Source: Blautia sp. MSJ-9
GTDB taxonomy: Bacteria; Bacillota; Clostridia; Lachnospirales; Lachnospiraceae
NCBI RefSeq assembly: GCF_018919065.1
Contig: NZ_JAHLQG010000003.1
Coordinates: 1 to 64,000 of the forward strand
Direction of reading: 5' to 3'
Length of the DNA stretch: 64,000 nt
The stretch's first letter is position 1, and each line of letters opens with the position of its first letter. Below, in pieces: positions 52,401 through 59,653 of the stretch. The translations under genes were made by a program, and so were the position numbers. The notes below the pieces were generated by a model. That model saw only the letters and a program-made list of their open reading frames with translations. It had not been told where the DNA came from and did no database searches.

Positions 52401-53602
52401 GGTTTTAAAAGTTCTCTGATAAAATATCTTGCTCCGATATTATACGATGCCGACAGGTCACAGTTATATCTTTTTCCTGTCTGGAATACACAAAGGCTGT
52501 GATTTTTCGGGTCACGGGATACGCTTCCGGAGCCATCGTATGCAAGCCTGCTTGTATTCCACGCACAGACTCTGGATACACGCATTCCTCTTCTGTGCGC
52601 CTGATGTTCACAACGCTTCTGGATATCCCGTTTTCTCCACAGATGCAGTTTCTGTTTTTTCTTTCCGGATATCTTCCCCTGCATTTCCAGATATTCGAAT
52701 ACGATCACATCCGCACGGTTCTCTTCGGCATATTTTACAATCGCACCTGCAGTCTTTCTTCCCAGTTCTATATTCAGACGTTTCGTATATGCCCATCTTC
52801 CCCGTAACTGTGCAGCGTCGTGTTCCCTCTGGAATCTCCGGATTCTTCCCAGTGTGCGGTACATCCGGTCTTTTTCACTGGGATGATCGATGAATTTTCT
52901 CCCCAGGACAGTTCCGTCTGCCCGCATGATGGTACAGACCGCATCGGTATTGATTCCTAAGTCCACGCTGCAGATGATCTGTTCTTTTACCGGTGTTTCT
53001 GTAAGTATCACTTCTTCTGTATAGGAAAAACGCAGGAAATATTTATAGTGTCTTTTCTCCAGTGCCGGAGCAGATGCCTTTTTACTGGACCAGTTCTTCC
53101 GGAGGTATTCCATATCTGTATGGTTTAACCGCACACGGAACCATTTCCAGTCATGACCATCATACAGTTTCAGGTATGCTTCATCTCCTTGTGTACCTTC
53201 CCGGTACATTACATCACGGTAAAAAACGGGCATGGCATGGTTCTCATATACAAGCCGGGGTTTTCCTTCTTTTTTCCCTGACATTTCCCATAACTCCATC
53301 CGTGTTTTGTAAGAAGATACGCTTCCCAATGCATGCTGGATTGCAGATCTTCTGAGGTAGGATGGCATCTTTGGAAAACGGAGATCAAAATCAAAGCAGG
53401 CAGAATTCTTTTTCGTAGTATGTACCAGATGCTCCGCGGCATTGAACCGCCTTTTTGCATCAGGGATCTCTTTCAGTTCTTCCCACACCTGCTCATATAT
53501 TTCTGTCAGATAACTGACCGCAGACCTATAGATCTTCAGTGTCTGGCAGATCGGGATATTCTGTTTTCGTAATTCTACGCCATAACTGGATACTGTCCGC
53601 AT
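52277..53602 (-). CDS. tnpB: TnpB RNA-guided nuclease (IS605 OrfB)
   Basis: This is a 441-residue protein with a RuvC-like nuclease domain in three parts: D214 in CSVDLGINTDAV, E303 in VFEYLEMQG, D382 in YNCDLSASYNIG. All three acidic residues are present, so cutting activity is possible. The zinc finger that normally separates the second and third motifs (two CxxC pairs) is degraded: the first pair reads AYDGSG and only isolated Cys residues remain. GGAGAGG precedes the ATG, 32 bases after tnpA. TnpB helps keep the element at its site by cutting empty targets. Confidence 0.9.
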   Translation of the reverse strand: MRTVSSYGVELRKQNIPICQTLKIYRSAVSYLTEIYEQVWEELKEIPDAKRRFNAAEHLVHTTKKNSACFDFDLRFPKMPSYLRRSAIQHALGSVSSYKTRMELWEMSGKKEGKPRLVYENHAMPVFYRDVMYREGTQGDEAYLKLYDGHDWKWFRVRLNHTDMEYLRKNWSSKKASAPALEKRHYKYFLRFSYTEEVILTETPVKEQIICSVDLGINTDAVCTIMRADGTVLGRKFIDHPSEKDRMYRTLGRIRRFQREHDAAQLRGRWAYTKRLNIELGRKTAGAIVKYAEENRADVIVFEYLEMQGKISGKKKQKLHLWRKRDIQKRCEHQAHRRGMRVSRVCAWNTSRLAYDGSGSVSRDPKNHSLCVFQTGKRYNCDLSASYNIGARYFIRELLKPLPETERSLLEAKVPAVKRRTSCIYADLRELHLQMEALKAA

Positions 53603-53634
53603 CTTCTTTCCTCTCCACTAAATAATTTCTTCTG

Positions 53635-54078
53635 TCAGACCTTCTTCTTTTCTTTTTCCTTTTGTCCTTTGATATAAGCAAGTATCTGATCTCTGCTCCT
53701 GTCACTGACCGTTACGGCACAGTAAGACGGATTCCACAGATGTCCACCCCACAGTTCCTTTTTTAACTCCGGATGTACAAGAAACATCTGGCGTGCAAGA
53801 TTTCCTTTCATGATCTTGATCATATCGGAAATATAAAACTGTGGTTTACAGTCCACAAGCAGGTGGATATGATCCGGCATCACCTCCATTGCCAGGATCT
53901 CAAATTTATATTCTTCTGCAAGGTTCTGTAACATTTCTTTACATTCTGTATCGATTCCATTTTTTAAGACCTTTTTTCTGTATTTTGTGCACCATACAAG
54001 ATGATACTGTAAAGAATAAACATATCCCCTACCATATGAAAGTTTGTTTTTATCTATATTAAATATATCTTTTTCCAT
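53635..54078 (-). CDS. tnpA: IS200-family Y1 transposase
   Basis: This is a 147-residue single-strand transposase. The HUH metal site is in PDHIHLLVD (H70, H72) and the nucleophile is Y135 in ILAYIKG. The length is full. It recognises hairpins near the element ends and moves a single-stranded circle, needing replication forks. It appears functional. The partial copy at 1-152 is almost identical. Confidence 0.95.
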   Translation of the reverse strand: MEKDIFNIDKNKLSYGRGYVYSLQYHLVWCTKYRKKVLKNGIDTECKEMLQNLAEEYKFEILAMEVMPDHIHLLVDCKPQFYISDMIKIMKGNLARQMFLVHPELKKELWGGHLWNPSYCAVTVSDRSRDQILAYIKGQKEKEKKKV

Positions 54079-54175
54079 ATAAACATCATACCATATGTAG
54101 TTACTTATGTAAACATTTGTTCTGGTGTTTTATAAAAAAATTTGCGCGTCTAACTCATCACTACTACTACACGTT

Positions 54176-54442
54176 TTACCGTTTTCCACAATTCTCATAT
54201 TGTTTACATAAATCCAAAATGCTTCTGATATTTTCCGCATTATCATCCCAATATTCATCCGCTGCTCCAAAAGGCATACCATTAAGCAAATTCAATCTAA
54301 ATTTAGCCAATTCATACCCTTCCCTCATACCATCATAATATATTTCTTTAATAATATTCTCAAGCTTGTCATCTCCATAACAACGAATTGTTTTACTGAA
54401 TTTTTTACTGTTGATCAATTTTTCAATCTCTTCTTTTGTCAT
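54176..54442 (-). CDS. Hypothetical small protein, divergent partner of an XRE regulator
   Basis: This is an 88-residue acidic, helical protein (MTKEEIEKLINSKKFSKTIR ... YYDGMREGYELAKFRLNLLN) with no signal or membrane part. It is transcribed away from the XRE gene through a shared 131-base control region with two operators. The arrangement recalls prophage or toxin/antitoxin-like switches, but no toxin family is recognised. It ends next to the IS element. Confidence 0.6.
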   Translation of the reverse strand: MTKEEIEKLINSKKFSKTIRCYGDDKLENIIKEIYYDGMREGYELAKFRLNLLNGMPFGAADEYWDDNAENIRSILDLCKQYENCGKR

Positions 54443-54462
54443 TATCCTTCACTCCCTCAAAT

Positions 54463-54504
54463 ATACCATTGGTATATTTATCTTTTATCATATACCAATG
54501 GTAT
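54463..54504. promoter_or_regulatory. Twin operators between divergent genes
   Basis: ATACCATTGGTAT (54463-54475) and ATACCAATGGTAT (54492-54504) are 13-base palindromes with centres 29 bases apart (about three helical turns). A TTGACA box on the minus strand (54505-54510) and an extended -10 TGCTACAAT on the plus strand (54519-54527) place the second operator over both promoters. The natural ligand is the XRE protein. Confidence 0.75.
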
Positions 54505-54573
54505 TGTCAATATATTTATGCTACAATGTAAAATATTATAATTTCAACAATAATAGGAGTATTAGTAAGATCA

Positions 54574-54933
54574 ATGGATATTTTAGATAAAGAACGGTTA
54601 AAAGAATGCCGACTAAGACTGGGAATAACCAAACAAGAGGCCGCTAAAAAAATACAAATTTCGCAACCTGCATATCTTCGATACGAGGCTGGTTCACGTA
54701 ACCCTTCTATACAGATTATTTCTAAAATGGCTGAAGTTTTTTCAACATCTACAGATTATCTTATTGGAAAATCTGCTGATCCATCTCCAAATAGAATAGT
54801 CGTTGAACAAAGTGAATCTCCATCTCTGTTTTTTCTCATTGAAACATGCAAGAATCTAAACACGACCCAATTAGCACGACTTACAGCTTATGCAAGGACG
54901 TTATCAGATGTTACTCTTGATGACGAAAGATAA
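54574..54933 (+). CDS. XRE-family transcriptional regulator
   Basis: This is a 119-residue protein with an N-terminal HTH (LKECRLRLGITKQEAAKKIQ, SQPAYLRYEAGSRNPSIQII) and DYLIGKS as the typical end of the domain. A ~50-residue C-terminal region (FFLIETCKNLNTTQLARLTAY) is likely for dimerisation. It probably represses both divergent promoters via the twin operators. It resembles phage-type or mobile-element repressors. Confidence 0.85.
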   Translation: MDILDKERLKECRLRLGITKQEAAKKIQISQPAYLRYEAGSRNPSIQIISKMAEVFSTSTDYLIGKSADPSPNRIVVEQSESPSLFFLIETCKNLNTTQLARLTAYARTLSDVTLDDER

Positions 54934-54950
54934 AAAAATTACACCCGCCA

Positions 54951-54992
54951 GAGTGTGTTTCAGATTGCAGGAAGGATTTTTCAAACACGCTC
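54951..54992. repeat. MITE/REP-like inverted repeat, truncated copy
   Basis: GAGTGTGTTT opens and ATTTTTCAAACACGCTC closes a hairpin; the inner block ATTGCAGGAA is shared with the copy at 61337-61408. The left arm has lost GAAAAAT. It lies 20 bases after the XRE stop. Confidence 0.6.
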
Positions 54993-55024
54993 TAAAGCGT
55001 ACTTTTGGTGGATAACCTAATAAA

Positions 55025-55046
55025 GGTGCCAGATTAATCTGACACC
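55025..55046. repeat. 22-base palindrome
   Basis: GGTGCCAGATTA-ATCTGACACC is palindromic except for one pair. A related string GGTGCCAGATTA occurs at 1457-1468 after the MATE gene. There is no T-run; function unclear. Confidence 0.4.
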
Positions 55047-55096
55047 TACATGTAAAACATTAAGCCACTATAAACTGACAGCTCCGCCGCATCATA

Positions 55097-55195
55097 TTAT
55101 TTATTATTATAGAAATTCTGAATTGCCCGCACCAAAAACTCTGCAAATCCATTTCCATATTCCTCATTAAGTATTTCGCGGCTTTTATATCTTCT
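55097..55195 (-). pseudogene. Possible C-terminal gene remnant
   Basis: A minus-strand frame without start reads GYWIRRYKSREILNEEYGNG, then FAEFLVRAIQNFYNNK and a stop. The composition is protein-like, and the tail resembles helical ends of TipA-type ligand domains, but this is a weak resemblance. A small hairpin (CCCGC/GCGGG, 55221-55237) lies at its upstream edge. Confidence 0.3.
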
Positions 55196-55284
55196 GATCC
55201 AATAGCCGTCTTGTCGTCGTACCCGCCTCCGTGCGGGCATTTTTCAATTCAAGAGAGCGCCGCAGGCGGTCTTTCCTATAAAGT

Positions 55285-55314
55285 AAAAATAGCGGCAGCA
55301 CTGCCGCTATTTTT
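55285..55314. terminator. Terminator after the LRR lipoprotein gene
   Basis: AAAAATAGCGGCAG and CTGCCGCTATTTTT form a perfect 14-bp stem with a two-base loop, 21 bases past the stop codon; it can act in both directions. Confidence 0.9.
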
Positions 55315-55335
55315 GATTGAGCACATCTGATAAAT

Positions 55336-57054
55336 CTACTGTTCTTTTTCCATCTTTGGACTTGCCGAAAAACAGTCATCCGGTATTTTCGTCAGACTTT
55401 CCGGCATATCTACCTGCTCCAGATTATCACAGAAGGAAGCAAATGCTGACGGTAATTCCGTTATCCCTTCACCCAATGTGATCTTTTTGATTTTTGATCC
55501 GGAAAAGGTTCCGAATCCTTCGAAAATACATTCCTTTCCAAAGACAGCTTCCTCAAATCCAGTGTCCATGAAGCAACAGCCTTTTACTGTTGAACCATCT
55601 CCTATATGTATGTATCCCCCGGCTCCTGCCCCACTGAAAGCGGAATCCCAAAGATAATTTTCACTGGCAGGCAGTTCCACATCTCTCAAGGCTACACAAT
55701 CTCTGAATGCAGATCCGTCAATTTCTACTGCCTGATTACCGAAAACCACAGTTTCCAGACTGGTACAGCCTGAAAAAGCATAGCCTCCAATCCAGGTCAG
55801 AGAATCCGGAAGTGTTATTTTTTTCAGACCGGTGCAGCCCTCAAATGCTGAAACGTCAATATAGCGCATTCCTTCCGGAACTTCAACAGAAGTAATCTTT
55901 GTATTATCCTTAAATGCCAGTCTAGCAACACCATTCATTACCGTGTCTTCAATGCTGGAAGGCAGAACAAGCTCCGTTCCTTCTCCTGTATAACCACTCA
56001 GCTCCTCATAGCCATTTTTCTCATAGCCGCCATTATCCTGCTGTTCCTCCTCAAGCTGTTCCAGGTCAATCTCCAGACTTTCCAGCAATGTTTTCATCTC
56101 TTCCCTGTCCAGGAATTTCCAGAGTTCTTCTTCCGGACAATCAGGAATGCTCACCAGTATGCTTATAATATACTGATCTGTCAGATCCCTGTAAAGGGTA
56201 ATGTCCCCTTCCTCCCTTCGGCATGCCACATAATAATGGCTTTCTCCCACATCTGTTTCTTTTATTTCTCCGTCTGCCTTTCTTTCTGCATTTTTCTTTG
56301 CATCCGGGAAGTGGACGATCTGAATATTCAGGTTTCCCTCATAAGCACAGTGGATCTTTCCATTCACAAAGAGCTCTGCATATTCTCTGCCCTGCCACCG
56401 GGTTGGCAGTTTCACGGAAATTCCTTTGGCAGTCACCTGTTCATACTCAATTCCTTCCTGGAATTTTATTCCCTTCATCACAGTCTGTATCAGCTTATCT
56501 TCCATCACAGTATAGATATCATCAAAACGCTCTGTTGTTTTTACTTCAATCTTCAGACCATCCCAGTTTCCCACATAATGATCCTCATATTTCAGAATTG
56601 CAGCATATTCTCCGCTTCCCAGATATACTGCTGTCTGATCCGGTCCGTTTTTAGCTTCATCCAGATTAGAGCTGAATACAATTGCATTCATACCGCTGAT
56701 GGTGGTTTCTTCTGTTTTTCCCTGCTTTGCTCCTCCTTCGCGGGCGTTCTGTGCATATTCAAGTTCCGTAATGCGATTTGAAATCTGCCCTGCTGTTATG
56801 GGTGCAAGTGTCATTGTCCATTTCCCGTCTGGATCTGCAAATTCCAGATACCCCTCTTTTTCTGTCGGTTCTTCTGCTTCATAGGGAAGAGTAACCGTAA
56901 ATTTTCCCTCCCCATAATCATATTCTTTATACTCCGGCAGTGGTGTGGGTGTTGCCGTAGGCGCTGCTTCTTCAGTTTTTTTCTCACCACATGCACACAA
57001 AAGACAAACACACAAAAATACAATCGGAAGCATCACTCTTTTTAAACTTTTCAT
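55336..57054 (-). CDS. Lipoprotein with C-terminal leucine-rich repeats (BspA-like)
   Basis: This is a 572-residue surface lipoprotein. The signal peptide has lipobox LLCAC (Cys at ~22) and a Thr/Pro linker. Two beta-rich domains follow at ~45-190 and ~200-330 (KFTVTLPYEAEEPTEKEGYLEF and KGISVKLPTRWQ look related). From ~360 come LRR_5/BspA-type repeats (VSAFEGCTGLKKITLPDSLT, YAFSGCTSLETVVF, SAFRDCVALRDVELP). BspA repeats often bind host or bacterial surface proteins. It may be co-transcribed with the zinc-ribbon protein upstream. The ligand is unknown. Confidence 0.82.
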   Translation of the reverse strand: MKSLKRVMLPIVFLCVCLLCACGEKKTEEAAPTATPTPLPEYKEYDYGEGKFTVTLPYEAEEPTEKEGYLEFADPDGKWTMTLAPITAGQISNRITELEYAQNAREGGAKQGKTEETTISGMNAIVFSSNLDEAKNGPDQTAVYLGSGEYAAILKYEDHYVGNWDGLKIEVKTTERFDDIYTVMEDKLIQTVMKGIKFQEGIEYEQVTAKGISVKLPTRWQGREYAELFVNGKIHCAYEGNLNIQIVHFPDAKKNAERKADGEIKETDVGESHYYVACRREEGDITLYRDLTDQYIISILVSIPDCPEEELWKFLDREEMKTLLESLEIDLEQLEEEQQDNGGYEKNGYEELSGYTGEGTELVLPSSIEDTVMNGVARLAFKDNTKITSVEVPEGMRYIDVSAFEGCTGLKKITLPDSLTWIGGYAFSGCTSLETVVFGNQAVEIDGSAFRDCVALRDVELPASENYLWDSAFSGAGAGGYIHIGDGSTVKGCCFMDTGFEEAVFGKECIFEGFGTFSGSKIKKITLGEGITELPSAFASFCDNLEQVDMPESLTKIPDDCFSASPKMEKEQ

Positions 57055-57124
57055 AGCTTTCTCCTTTCTGAATCCTTCTTTTAGTTACATAACCATTTTC
57101 CTCCTCCCACTCATAGAGCTTTTA

Positions 57125-57649
57125 TCATGAATTAAGACGCTGTCCGCAATATTCACAATTGCTCAGACGTCCTTTTATTACCTGATTCTTTGCACCGCAG
57201 CTGGTACAGGTAACTGTAATATAAATCTTTTCATTTACACGTCTGTTTGGTGCAGTAATCATAATATAATTTCCTTCTCTGTCTATCTGGATATTCCGGA
57301 TATATCCCCTGGCAATAAATTTTTCCAGTTTTTTTACTGCACCTTTTCCCAGCTCCTGCTCAAGTTTCTCAAATGAGACCGTATTCTGGGCATAAGATTC
57401 AAACCAGCAGGCAATTTCCCTGGCTTTTTTCTTCCGTAATGCTTTCTGAACTTCCCTGAAAGTCGGATATAAAAATAACAGACAGAGCAGGATCTCTGTT
57501 GCTGCCATTCCCCAGCGTCCTTCACCAATATACTTCTCCGATGCACCAATGGCTCCCAGGGATAAAAGTATGCAGAAGCCACAAAGAACCCACTTCAGTT
57601 TTCCCAACACCCCTGCTTTTTTATTTTTTTCTGTCAAAAAATCATTCAT
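57125..57649 (-). CDS. Membrane protein with C-terminal zinc ribbon
   Basis: This is a ~174-residue protein with two membrane helices (LKWVLCGFCILLSLGAIGAS; MAATEILLCLLFLYPTF), a cytosolic winged-helix-like region (FEKLEQELGKGAVKKLEKFI ARGYIRNIQIDREGNY in two pieces) and a zinc ribbon CTSCGAKN...CEYCGQ. The start at 57647-57649 follows GAGAGGA; the longer frame is not favoured. Such proteins recur in Lachnospiraceae genomes near DUF4428 proteins; one is encoded at 61538-62440. Function unknown. Confidence 0.75.
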   Translation of the reverse strand: MNDFLTEKNKKAGVLGKLKWVLCGFCILLSLGAIGASEKYIGEGRWGMAATEILLCLLFLYPTFREVQKALRKKKAREIACWFESYAQNTVSFEKLEQELGKGAVKKLEKFIARGYIRNIQIDREGNYIMITAPNRRVNEKIYITVTCTSCGAKNQVIKGRLSNCEYCGQRLNS

Positions 57650-57663
57650 GTCTGTTTCCTCTC

Positions 57664-57730
57664 TTATCAAGCGGATATTTGCACTCCGCTTCGCTTTCTG
57701 CTCATAACAGAATAACTTCGCAGTTTATCA
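57664..57730 (-). repeat. Dispersed 5'-leader repeat, copy B
   Basis: It holds AAGCGGATA, CTCCGCTTCGCTTTCTGCTC and ATAACAGAATAACTTCGCAG in the same order as copy A (22043-22115), and sits 15 bases before the start codon of the zinc-ribbon protein. Confidence 0.65.
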
Positions 57731-57735
57731 GCTTG

Positions 57736-58362
57736 CTATTTTAACGTAGTTACGATCAGTTTACTTTCCAGTGCAGCCGCTATCAAATCTTCTTTACAAC
57801 TGTATCCTGCCCTGGCTATCATTTCCTGAAAATTCCATCTCACCCCGGAGGTAGAGCATTTCATTTCCCGCGCAATCTCTGAATATGACATTCCACGGAT
57901 ATACAGGCGGAGCATCTCCAACTGTCTGGGACTGATATCACCGCTTGTGATCCAGTTAAGCTCCACCTTCGGCGTCATATCCGGAAATACATGCTCACCA
58001 TTTAAGGTTCTGTGGATCACACTCCGTATTTCCTCTTCCCCGTGATCCTTATACCAGAGACTGTCTGCACATCCACACTTTGCCCTCTCCAGTACCTTGG
58101 GGTCGATCAGTGAAGTAACGATCAATACCCTTGTATAGGGATACTTCTCCCTGATTTCTTTTCCGGCACTGAGTCCATCATGATTATGAAACGTCTGCAC
58201 ATCCATGATCACAAGATCAATTGCCGAATAATCACAGATTTTTACAGCTTCACGTGCGTCTGAAACTGTCTGGACATGTCGGAATTCCGGCTCCTGCATA
58301 ATAATATATTCAAAATACTTCTGCATGATCTTCTGATCTTCTACTATCAGTATCCGCACCAT
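57736..58362 (-). CDS. NarL/LuxR-type response regulator
   Basis: This is a 208-residue protein. The receiver domain has acidic pocket VEDQ, phospho-Asp in LVIMDVQTFHN and Lys region WYKDHGEE (the usual Lys lies here). The C-terminal HTH (SPRQLEMLRLYIRGMSYSEI, REMKCSTSGVRWNFQEMIAR) is LuxR-like. It overlaps the kinase gene by about 50 bases. It is the output of the three-gene signalling operon; targets are unknown but may include its envelope-protein neighbours. Confidence 0.9.
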   Translation of the reverse strand: MVRILIVEDQKIMQKYFEYIIMQEPEFRHVQTVSDAREAVKICDYSAIDLVIMDVQTFHNHDGLSAGKEIREKYPYTRVLIVTSLIDPKVLERAKCGCADSLWYKDHGEEEIRSVIHRTLNGEHVFPDMTPKVELNWITSGDISPRQLEMLRLYIRGMSYSEIAREMKCSTSGVRWNFQEMIARAGYSCKEDLIAAALESKLIVTTLK

Positions 58363-59653
58363 CGAATCCCATCCTTTCTGTCAGTGGCATTTTCAATATC
58401 AGACAAAACTCAGGGGAAAAAGAAACCTGCATCCTGCATTTTCCTGATTCAGCTGCCTTTCTCAGTGCAGATAAACCACCGCCTTCTTCCGCATTTTTGT
58501 CAGGCACCTCTCCATCATTGGTAATCTGAACAGTATATTCATCTGCATTTTTGTCTATCTTCACCCAAACAGTACTGCCATGGGCATGTCTGGCACAGTT
58601 TGTCACACATTCACGGATTGCCCTGTCTGTCAGCAGCCTGTAAGATGGATGCATGGGAAAGTTCCCACTGATCTGAACTGAAATTCCAAGCTCTCCTGCA
58701 TGTCTGATCGTATCCTCATATACTTCTTCCATACTCTCAACAGCAGAACCGGTAAGAATATAAACCAGATGTTTCAATACAGACAACTGTTTATCCATTT
58801 TATCCGGATCTTCTTTCCTTTCCAATATTCTGCGTATTGACAGAAGGCTTCGTCCAAAATTGTCATGAACCTGCATTTTCATGACAAGCGTCTCCTGCTC
58901 TCTGATTTTATCTCCGATTTTTTCGTACATTTCCTCCAGCTTATGATTCAGGATTTCCAGCTTTTCATTGTTTGCCCTGATTTTTTCACCATTGTAATAA
59001 ATTTCTGATACATTAACTGCCACTGTCTGCAGATATCCTGCACAATCCGGCTCCTGCAGACTATATTCCTGAAACATCCAGACGGAACCATCAGGAAAAT
59101 AAAACACATTACTGTCTTTGCTCAATCTGCAAAGACCTTCCGATTCAGGTTCCCCACTCATTGCTTTCCTTAATGCCTCATAATCCTGCAGATAAGAACC
59201 TGTCATAATTCTGCTCAGTTCCTGCATCTTGTTATTGCACAAAACAATCCTTCCAAGAGGATCCGAAAAGCAGACCCCGCAGGGAACATCATTCACAGCT
59301 TCATTCACAGACCAGTAAGACAGAGAATGATGATATCTGCGTCTCTCGCTCCGGATTGCCCAGCAAAGATAAATCAATACTCCTATAACCACCGTCATTA
59401 AAACACAGACCGGATAACCCTGAAGCATTGGCTGATAGGAACTTTCTCCCAGACAATATCTGTGATCATTCATCAGAACGCCCATAAGCATGAAAGAAAC
59501 TACAAAGACAGCCACTGCCGTTACAATTTTCTTTTTCCCGGAAAAACAGGTAATTCTTACTAACAAAAGGATTAATTCCAGAATCATGCAGATTTCAAGA
59601 AGAATCATCAGAACATTCTGTATTGCCATACTGCATTCCACAAAACTGATCAT
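58310..59653 (-). CDS. Membrane sensor histidine kinase (HisKA_3/NarX type)
   Basis: This is a ~447-residue protein with three or four N-terminal membrane helices, a PAS-like region (VPCGVCFSDPLGRIVLCNNKM), a coiled coil, and the phospho-acceptor H in MQVHDNFGRSLLSIRR (~262). The ATPase domain has N-box REC-VTNCARHAHGS (~344) and a G-box near NDGEVPDKNAEEGGGLSALR. The ATG at 59651-59653 overlaps the stop of the previous gene (ATGA), giving a start ten codons inside the longest frame. It phosphorylates the adjacent NarL-type regulator. Confidence 0.88.
   Translation of the reverse strand: MISFVECSMAIQNVLMILLEICMILELILLLVRITCFSGKKKIVTAVAVFVVSFMLMGVLMNDHRYCLGESSYQPMLQGYPVCVLMTVVIGVLIYLCWAIRSERRRYHHSLSYWSVNEAVNDVPCGVCFSDPLGRIVLCNNKMQELSRIMTGSYLQDYEALRKAMSGEPESEGLCRLSKDSNVFYFPDGSVWMFQEYSLQEPDCAGYLQTVAVNVSEIYYNGEKIRANNEKLEILNHKLEEMYEKIGDKIREQETLVMKMQVHDNFGRSLLSIRRILERKEDPDKMDKQLSVLKHLVYILTGSAVESMEEVYEDTIRHAGELGISVQISGNFPMHPSYRLLTDRAIRECVTNCARHAHGSTVWVKIDKNADEYTVQITNDGEVPDKNAEEGGGLSALRKAAESGKCRMQVSFSPEFCLILKMPLTERMGFDGADTDSRRSEDHAEVF

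Larger units (their letters stand above)
52093..54162 (-). mobile_element. Complete IS200/IS605-family insertion sequence
   Basis: This ~2-kb element holds tnpA then tnpB on the same strand, with an imperfect hairpin near the tnpB side (CACATGACTGA/AGTCACGTG at 52118-52136) and the shared end sequence at 54145-54162. There are no terminal inverted repeats and no target duplication, as the family predicts. The exact ends are uncertain by up to ~20 bases. A second, partial copy opens the window. Confidence 0.85.

Noticed and set aside
1..54162. A 54-kb composite transposon bounded by two IS200/IS605 copies
   Set aside because: IS200/IS605 elements move as single strands and do not normally mobilise such long segments; the genes between are mostly core functions (pgi, opp, thrH).
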